From NCBI RefSeq assembly GCF_035046505.1, contig NC_089830.1:22334379-22398378 (forward strand): a DNA stretch of 64,000 nt, read 5' to 3'. Positions within the stretch are counted from its first letter, which is position 1; each line of letters starts with the position of its first letter. Shown here piece after piece: positions 56,601-64,000 of the stretch. This DNA is from Tiliqua scincoides. Its lineage: Eukaryota > Chordata > Lepidosauria > Squamata > Scincidae. The position numbers and the translations under genes were made by a program. The notes under the pieces are model-generated. The model saw only the letters and a program-made list of their open reading frames with translations. It did not search any database and was not told the DNA's origin.

Positions 56601-59099
56601 GTCTCAGCTGTGCTTGTGTAATTAAAAATAAATGAACTAGGTTGTCCTGCTGTTTGTCTGTTGTTTTGGCACTCCTTGAGATAAAACTTATTCCTCTCCC
56701 CTTTTTTTTAAGTGTACTGCATGGCATGTCTCTGATACAGGTTATGTCTCTGAATTAGTATCAAAAATTGGGGGTTGCTGGCCTGAGAAGCTCTTTGGCT
56801 CCATCCATGGTGCACGCATGACCCAGCCTCCCCAAAGACCGCTGAACTGACTGTGTTCTCTGGCCCCATTAGAGCTCTCGAACCCAGCCCGCCTTCTGCG
56901 CTGTGGGTGCCTTCTCTGCTCTGCGCAACAGCATCTCCACTCTGCACCAACGCCCCGGGTGAGATACGAGCCTTATCTCTCCCTGCCAGTGAAAAGGATT
57001 AAGAGAGCTGAATGTTTTCCAGCTCTGTGGCTGGCTGGCTGTAAGCAGCTGCGAGCCACCCTTCATCCTGCCTCCATGAAAGCAGAGGATATTAATTTGG
57101 ACCTGGTGGCAGACATCAGCACAAGAATCTCCTGGCTTCAGGCATGTGCAGGTCGGGTTGCGAGATCTCTCGTTGCTGGCAGGAAGGGAGATTTTGCCAC
57201 TGCCATCTCTGAGATGAAATCGCATCATGCGGAGCCCTGCGCAGCAGGAGATTGTATCGGGCAAAGTGAGATTCTGTATCGGTGAGATGAACAGTCAAGG
57301 AATGTATGTTCTCTGTGCCTGGGCAATCTAAGTTCTCTACCAAGAGGAGAGGAATTCTTTCGTCTGTAAACGTGTGCCAACCGAGCATAGCAAAGTGAAA
57401 GCCTACTTTGTAGCACCCGGCCTGTGGAACTCCCTGCCATGTGAAGTGTGGTCAGTTACCATTCTACCAGTACACTGCAATGAAAACAAAAATGGAATCA
57501 CTTTCTGTGTCACCAAGGGTTTGATTTAGTTAAGGCAACTCACGTGCTCTCTTACTCTCTGCTTATTTTCTGTGGTTTTTTTATGCTATGTTATGGGGGG
57601 GTTGCTAGGTTTTTATTTGATTATGAACTGGACTGGGGGTGTCTGCTCTTTAGATTTCAGTTGCTGTTGCTTCGCCTCTCGCTTTTACGCATTCCATCTC
57701 GACCATGAGGACTGGAAACTTGCTTGATTCCTACAGACGTTGAAAATTCTGTAGCTCACAACAGCACTGAGAAATAATGGCTGTCCCAAAGTGACACAGG
57801 GAGCTTCAAGACCAAGTGGGGGTTTTGAATCGTGTCATCTTGGTTCTCTCACTACCCACCATCACCACACTGGGTCTCTCACTGTGCACAATCTCACTAT
57901 GCAAACCCTTGAATTTCAGCACCCTAAGAATTTCAAAGGTCTGTTTTTAAGATGATGTTTGCAAACCGTTCCCTGGGACTGGCAGGAATAGAATGCAATT
58001 TTTGAATGAAGCACCTTTCCCCTTCTCCGGTCTGTTAATATGTTCTATTGTTTGTGGGATACAAATTCACAGGTCCTGACCCGCATCAGGAGGGTCAACC
58101 TGTAGGTGTTCTGAGTCCTGGAGAGGCCATGCGCAGTTTCAGAAGGTTTCTGGAAGTGTGTTTCTAAGGCCTTTGGACCTTAGACCACTTCCCTGACAGC
58201 AAGTGCGAATGGCCTTTCTGCCACCCAGGGCCATGACAAAACCAGAAGTGACGTTAAAAAAAAAAAAGTCTTCCTGGCGCCTGAAAGGTCTTCTGAGGCC
58301 TCCGGAAAGCCCAAAACAGTCACTGAAGTGATGTTATTAGGACTTCTAGAGGCTTTAAGGGCCTTAAGGAGGGGGGGGGGAACCAGTGGGGCAGAGGGGT
58401 TTGCAGCAGTACCCCAGGGCACTTGCCCCTCTGCTTCCCCCAGGTATGCCAGTGCCCTACGGCCCAAACTGCAGATTCCTTTATCTCAGTTTTCAGCCTC
58501 AGGCCACTGCCCCAACAGCCCGAACCACAGTTTATCTCAGTCTTCTGCATCCGCATGGGTTCCGAGAAAGAAACCCCCCATGGATGCTGAGGAATGACTG
58601 TACATCACTGATCAGTGCAGAGTTTGGGTTACAACCCAATCGGAGACCTTCACCTCCCACCTAAAGAGAGCAGTGGTTTTTTTGTTTTTTTTTTCCACAT
58701 AGTTCAGAGGACACCCTGGGGTTTTTGGAAGCTTATCTGAAGTTCCTCAGCAGCAGATTCTCCCTGAAAGACAATTTGCTAGTTGTTGCCAATCTCTTCA
58801 TGCCTTGCACAATTGCAGGGAAAGGTTCAGTGTGCTGTAAGCTTATTATATGATTGCATTTTCTGTCCCACCATTCCTCCAAGGAGCTTAGAGTGTGGCG
58901 TACATGATTTTCTCTCTCCTTCCCATTAACTCTAGGGTTATTCACACATTACGCAAATACAGAATGACTGTCCCTGGGTTCATTTTTCCAGATCAACAAT
59001 CCATGTACCCTGAACACAGGTTACACCCGCATTGAACAGAACTCGTGAACACCTGGGTACGCAGATAGATCCGGATACAGTTTAATGTGTGAACAACCC

Positions 59100-59215
59100 T
59101 CCTGTGAGGTAGGTTAGGCTGAAAGTGGGTGACTAGCCCAAGGTCGCCCATTGAGCATCGCGCAAGTGGGATTCGAACCCAAGTTTTCCCAGCAACATAA
59201 CCACCACACCATGCT
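59100..59215 (-). mobile_element. tRNA-derived SINE, antisense
   Basis: GTGAGGTAGGTTAGGCTG, GCCCAAGGTCGCCC, GGGATTCGAACCCAAGTTTT (antisense B box) and AACCACCACACCATG (antisense A box). It lies about 220 bp before USF2 exon 2. Confidence 0.8.
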
Positions 59216-59433
59216 GTTGTACCCTGGACAAATCAGCGCTAGATGGTTCCTTGCATGTTTAAGGCTTGGAAGCTGCCATAAGACAGGCTGTATGAGTAAG
59301 ATTCCCATCTTTTGAAGGAGGGAAGGGTCTGGTGGTCACAGTGTGGGCAGGGGCTTGCTGGAGTTGGCACCATCTGGTTCTTCCAGAACCTTTTTTAGAG
59401 CTTAATGTTCTTTCCTTTTCTTCTCTGTTACAG

Positions 59434-59480
59434 CCACGAAAAAGACCAAGAAGGTGAAGAGGGAGTTGAGCTGCAAGAAG
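59434..59480 (+). CDS. USF2: USF2 exon 2
   Basis: 47 nt between acceptor TTCTCTGTTACAG and donor G|GTGAGG. With the two bases of exon 1 it reads SHEKDQEGEEGVELQE plus one base, matching the conserved EEGVELQEG segment of vertebrate USF2. Confidence 0.92.
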
Positions 59481-60288
59481 GTGAGGAAAGACTGGTCCAA
59501 AAATGTCCAGTCGCACTATATAAGGAAGTCGAAGCTCCCTCCTTGACAGCTGGACAGATTTCAGGTCTCCATCCCATAAACCAGGCATACAAAAATGGGT
59601 TTGAACTAAATTGATCCTTCAGCTCTCCCCGCTCTAGATCCTGCTGAGCACGTTTTCAGCTGGAGTTCAAGATCCTTTCCACTTGCCCCCAGTGCTATTC
59701 AAAGCCAAGGCATAGCCTTTAATGCACTCTTTGCTTCCATTGGCTGGTAGAGCCCTGCTCCAAAAAGCTGAGAGTCTACACCCCTGCTTTCCCCCAGGTT
59801 TTCTACTTTTACATGCTAGCATCATTCATAAGGATTTCTCCTTCGTTCCCTTAGCTTTGAAATGATCTTGTGATGTAGGTCAGGCTGCAGAAGACAGACT
59901 GACCCAAGGGGAAACCAATGGACTCTCCTGGTCAACTGCCATGCCATGATTGATTTTGTGCATTAGTGTTACTGAGATGGAGAAGAGGCGCCCCAGTGTG
60001 GGAGAGGCACATAAGACTGGAGACCTGTTTCTGCTCTTGGTTGAGTTCAGGGATGACTTTCTTTTGACAACTGTGAGATGGATGACATTGTTTAAAACTG
60101 GTCCGCCTTTGTGAAGCTTCAGTCTCGCTTTTCCACCCCGTGCAACTTCATGCCCACTTGCCTTTCCAAATCCCATAGCTTGCCACATTCCAGGGCATCC
60201 CATTGACCTGGTGCGCAGGCCGCATAGTTGAGACAGGCAAGCTGGCGAGGTGTCCTGTGGTCAGTCATTGATTTCCCTTCTCTCCCAG

Positions 60289-60404
60289 GGGATGGCACAA
60301 ATGCAGATGAACAGACGGCAGTGGCCATCGCCAGTGTCCAGCAAGCAGCCTTTACAGACCATAATATCCAGTACCAGTTCCGCACAGAAAACAATGGAGG
60401 ACAG
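60289..60404 (+). CDS. USF2: USF2 exon 3
   Basis: 116 nt, acceptor CCCTTCTCTCCCAG and donor CAG|GTAGAC. It encodes DGTNADEQTAVAIASVQQAA, then FTDHNIQYQFRTENNGGQ, the start of the conserved transactivation region. Ends in phase 0. The donor GTAGAC is less typical than the others. Confidence 0.92.
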
Positions 60405-61620
60405 GTAGACATACGTGTTGGGTCGCTTAGCGATGCTGTAGATGTGTTGGGGCAAAGAACCACCTTTTGGGGACTGCTTGTCTTTACAGTTTGAAAATGG
60501 TGGTAGGGTGAGAGCATAAGGCATGGGAGCTCTATCACCCCTCGCCCCCCATTCTGGCCATTGGTCAGCTCCTCAACCTACACATTTAGGAAGATTGCAT
60601 GGGACAGCTGTTCTTGGACTGCACCATTTCAAAATGGAGGGGGGATCATATGATCAAACAGATGTTGAAAGCTTCCTACACGGAGGCTTAGTTTATCACT
60701 TTTTAAGATGAAGGAACCGTCAACTATGTGATTAGTTGGGTTTTTAATAAAAAAAATTTCTTTCTCCATGTAAACATGAAATGGGAGAGTCCCAGGAAGG
60801 CTGTACCACATAGTGCTTTCAAATGCGAGGCAAAGCTCTCGCTTCTGAGATGGTAGAAGATACTGCCCAGGGCCAAAGGACCTGAAGATGCTGCCCAGAA
60901 CCATAGGACCTGTTTGGAAGTGGTTTGGATGGGATTTATGTGTGCATGTGTAAATGCAGCTGAGATACCTGGTTGGGGTTGGGTGGGAGGCCACGATACC
61001 AGGATCTGCATGTTTGGGCGGGGGCGGGGGGTTGTGGATGTTTGTAGAAAATGGCAACAAGAGTGGCAAAAGAGCCTGAATCTTGGCTTATTTGGTTTGC
61101 AGCACACCCTCTCCCCATGGATGTTCTTTACCGGCATTCTCCACTGACTTATCCCTGGGGTGCGACTGCTGCCGCCCCCCTCAATTCCGCTTTCATCCCA
61201 AGCGTTTTGTGTCTCTTGTTCTCCTTGCAAGACGTCCCTCGTCCTGGAAACTCTAACCAGGAAATGACTAGATTTCATATTTACAAAACGTGTTGGGGGG
61301 CAGCTAGTTTTATTTTCCCTGTGGCCCTTAATGCAAAGTGAAACTGGCCTTGTGCCTCACAGAAGCCAATGATGCGTTGATGTGGATTCTGCATACAACC
61401 TCTTGCGCTCTGTCTCAGTCCCTTTAGGAACTGCAGACTGGAAATCCCCATCATAGCTGAGCTCTCCATTTCTGCTCCCTGCCTGTGTTCTGCTTAACGC
61501 CCAGCCTGATAAAGGAATTTGGAGAACCTGCCATCTGGCTTACCACTTTGTGCCACCTTAAGTCTGTCCTAACGCAGAGCTGGACCCACTCTAGTGTCTG
61601 TTCTTTGCCTCCTCTCCCAG

Positions 61621-61740
61621 GTGACATACAGAGTGGTCCAGGTGACGGACAGTCAGCTGGATGGACAGACAGACACGACGGGGGCCGTCAGCGTGGTGTC
61701 AACAGCAGCCTTTGCCGGCAGCCAGCAAGCAGTCGCTCAG
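61621..61740 (+). CDS. USF2: USF2 exon 4
   Basis: 120 nt, acceptor TCCTCTCCCAG and donor CAG|GTAAGG, phase 0 at both ends. It encodes VTYRVVQVTDSQLDGQ, then TDTTGAVSVVSTAAFAGSQQ and AVAQ, nearly identical to known USF2. The later exons (USF-specific region, basic region, helix-loop-helix and zipper) are not in the window; 61741-64000 is intron. Confidence 0.93.
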
Positions 61741-61919
61741 GTAAGGCTTGGCTTGTTGCCCTGGGGGTGCGTGGCTAGACTGATGCTGTGTTGATGGGTG
61801 CATACAGGGGCAGAGGTGGTGCCTTCATCAACTTAGCACATGGTTTGGATGAATGCCACTGCTTGGCTGCACATATCATTCTCCACCACAGCATGCACTG
61901 CCACAGTTGCCTCCTGGAA

Positions 61920-62010
61920 CCGATGTGGTGTAGTGGTTAAGAAACTGAGTTGTGAAAGGGGGCTTCTCTGGTTTGAATCTCTTTCTGCCATGAACTTGCT
62001 TGGTGGGTCT
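61920..62010 (+). mobile_element. tRNA-derived SINE, 5' part
   Basis: GATGTGGTGTAGTGGTTAAG and CTGGTTTGAATCTCTTTCTG resemble the A and B boxes; the 3' part is degenerate. Confidence 0.65.
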
Positions 62011-62139
62011 TTCAGGGTCGTTCTACAGGCTGCATCAAGGTAATTCCATGAAATGCTTGCACCCTGGGGTCTCCAGTGCCTGGGGCAGGTTTTAGTAACG
62101 TGTCTTCTCCAATTAACAGAATATATCTTTCCTGTATAG

Positions 62140-62605
62140 CAGGGGTGTCCAAAGTTTTTGGCAGGAGGGTCACATCATCTCTCTGACACTGTCGGGGGCC
62201 GGGGAAAAAAATAATTAATTTACATTTAAAATTTGAATGAACTTACGTAAGTTTACATAAACGAATATATTAAAGATGAACTTATATTAATGAATGCATG
62301 AAGGTCTTGCAATAGCTCAAGGCCTATAAAAGGCCTTGCACAAAACAAGGCTGGCCTTTCCTTTGCTGCCGCTACTGCATCACAGACGTGAAACAACAAG
62401 CAGTGGAGGGAGCCCTCATCCCACAGCTCATGGGAGAGGTCAAGCAGTCGCCCTCACACTGAGAGCAGTTGCGTTGGGCCAGTGTGGGCTCCAACAAATC
62501 ACCGGAGAGCCAGAGGCTCATTGGAAACTGGAGGTTCCCTGAGGGCCACATTGAGAGACCTCGAGGGCCACGTGTGGCCCCAGGGCCAGGGTTTGAGCAG
62601 CCTTG
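62140..62605. mobile_element. hAT-type non-autonomous element, 466 bp
   Basis: Starts CAGGGGTGTCCAAAG; flanked by perfect 8-bp duplications CTGTATAG (62132-62139, 62606-62613). Interior is the reverse complement of the 42461 copy. Its right end (GTTTGAGCAGCCTTG) is degenerate. Confidence 0.9.
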
Positions 62606-62879
62606 CTGTATAGCATGGGTCTCCAGACTGCGGCTCTGGGGCCATGTTCACCCCACCACAAGATTTTATCCAGCCATCAGCAATTTATCTTTTTTGTCAG
62701 AACATTTGCTAATGTTTGACATTTTTATTCATCGTTCTATATCATTTCTCAGTTTAAGCACAGCATTATTTCTTTGTAATTGTCAAATTTATCTTTGGTT
62801 CTGAATCGTACCATGCTGATTACACTAAATATCCAAATAAAACTTATTCATTCATTTCAATTCTTTCATTTATAAAACC

Positions 62880-62945
62880 GATTTATTTTTGTGTCCTTGG
62901 GTCCCTTCGGGGAGAAAGGCAGGGTATAACTAAAGTAAATAAATA
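62880..62945 (+). mobile_element. L2-like LINE 3' tail
   Basis: GGGTCCCTTCGGGGAGAAAG GCAGGGTATAA followed by a (TAAA)-like tail, the same 3' end as the L2 at 7270. It lies within a hAT-like segment starting near 62614. Confidence 0.65.
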
Positions 62946-63249
62946 CATATTTTGGCCCATGGAAATATACAAAATAAGCAATGTGGCTATGATGTGGCCC
63001 TCATACTAAAAAGTTCAGAGCCCCCTACTCTATAGAACACTCACACTTTGCAGCACAGTTCAAGGTGCAGATTCTCTTCTCTCCCCCCCCCCCCCCCCGT
63101 TCGTCTGCTGGCCTTTACATTAGCCCTGCACCAGGCCACTTGTTCCCATACAAAGTGGCCCTAACGTTCAGCTAATCAGCAGAGAGTCTGCTTGTTGATT
63201 GACCTCTACTAGAGTCTTGGTCATTTATTACCATATGCAGGGCCTTTGG

Positions 63250-63350
63250 CCTTTGTCACCCAGAAAGCTTCATGGTTGAGTGGGGATTTGAACCTGTATC
63301 TTCCAGGTCTAAGAAAACTCCTGAACTACTATGCCATTCAGGCAGAGTGA
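63250..63350 (-). mobile_element. tRNA-derived SINE fragment, antisense
   Basis: AGCTTCATGGTTGAGTGGGG, ATTTGAACCTGTATCTTCC and TGAACTACTATGCCAT: antisense B and A box regions of the family at 16996. Confidence 0.7.
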
Positions 63351-63869
63351 GGGCACAGATGTCACTGGGATTTGTGCCAGAAAAGTAATTTTGGACTTTC
63401 ACTTCTGAGTGCAGGTGGATTTGTGTCTTTTTTTTTTTTTTTTTCACCTCCCACCCTGATTATAAAGTAAAAATATGCCTGTAATGGTGTGTGTGTGTTC
63501 AGAAAATTTAACAACCCTTTGGGCTATCAGTTAATAGTTCGGGGCAAGGCTGACCTAAGGGAAGAGCCAGAGCAGGGCTGTAGTTTCCCTATCCCATTAC
63601 CTGGTGTGGACACATTCAGAAGGCAGGAGGTGGCACTCTGACTGAATGCATGGAGAGAGAGTCTTTGCTTCTCTTTTCCGTGCAGCCTCTAAAACTTTGT
63701 TCCTATGCTTGCTGATTTACTGTTGGTGGTTGGGTATGAATCGCGGGTGTCCTCCATGCTGTCAGTGTTTTAGGATGTGGTTACTGCCCTGCTGAGGGAT
63801 GTGTCTGTTAGTGTGGCTTCCGGCTGTTGGGTCACGCTGCATTAGAGAAACCTGTTCTCTTCTCATGCA

Positions 63870-63870
63870 T

Positions 63871-63919
<49 letters not shown>
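63870..63919. repeat. (CT)n microsatellite
   Basis: About 25 CT units in the USF2 intron near the right edge, followed by CAGG. It is not read as an exon acceptor because no USF2-like sequence follows. Confidence 0.95.
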
Positions 63920-63920
<1 letters not shown>

Positions 63921-64000
63921 GATTGATCCAACTGCTCTTATGCTCATGCAAAGCACATGTGTTTTGATGTAGCTGTGGCACATCTTGCACCCAGGGCCAG

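Larger units (their letters stand above)
50086..59433 (+). other. USF2 intron 1
   Basis: 9.3 kb. It contains (CTC/CAG)-type low complexity near 50215-50250, three direct copies of CTAAGGTGCTCCCCCCTC-like sequence at 50480-50570, CR1-like tails (52963, 54030), a hAT-type element (55859), tRNA-derived SINEs (56440, 59100) and probable degenerate L2 sequence near 57400. No other exon was recognised. Confidence 0.7.

Noticed and set aside
1-64000. Retroviral or LTR copies, CRISPR arrays, tRNA genes
   Set aside because: No LTR pairs, gag/pol/env motifs or arrays were seen; the only tRNA-like sequences are SINE heads.

Overview
The window looks like nuclear DNA of a sauropsid, most likely a squamate reptile. 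It is intron-rich and carries CR1-like, L2-like and RTE-like LINEs, tRNA-derived SINEs and many short hAT-type and palindromic non-autonomous DNA elements. No bacterial-type genes, CRISPR arrays, tRNA or rRNA genes, retroviral copies or LTR elements were recognised. The species cannot be fixed from sequence alone.

Left to right: 1-3400 is an RTE-like LINE whose 5' half is inverted against its 3' half. About 5470-32210, on the minus strand, is the most interesting object: a gene not recognised as any known family, assembled here from 32 coding exons, mostly microexons of 18-63 nt. Every exon is a multiple of three and every intron is phase 0. Exon 1 encodes a signal peptide. The rest encode a cysteine-free chain rich in Pro, Gly, Tyr, Phe and Glu (about 400 codons in all), ending in a stop followed by AATAAA. 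Exons and flanking introns have been amplified as cassettes, most clearly as 121-bp units at 5858-6510. Introns are filled with mobile elements.

32250-40380 is mostly repeats, including a CR1-like reverse transcriptase fragment (34222-35619) and CR1 3' tails. 40383-41300 (+) is an open, coding-like reading frame for a Pro-rich protein of unknown family with a downstream AATAAA, probably the last exon of a host gene. 41900-47800 is again repeats. 47810-49340 is a tandem array of ~92-bp monomers that becomes a regular 184-bp higher-order repeat and abuts a CpG island.

49350-64000 holds the 5' part of USF2 (+): a CpG-island promoter with a CACGTG E-box and a ~30-bp AACGTT repeat, then four coding exons whose translation matches vertebrate USF2. 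The DNA-binding bHLH-zipper exons lie beyond the right edge. USF2 anchors the locus to the region corresponding to human 19q13.1, which also holds the epidermal secreted-peptide genes KRTDAP, DMKN and SBSN. A relationship of the microexon gene to that group is possible but unproven.
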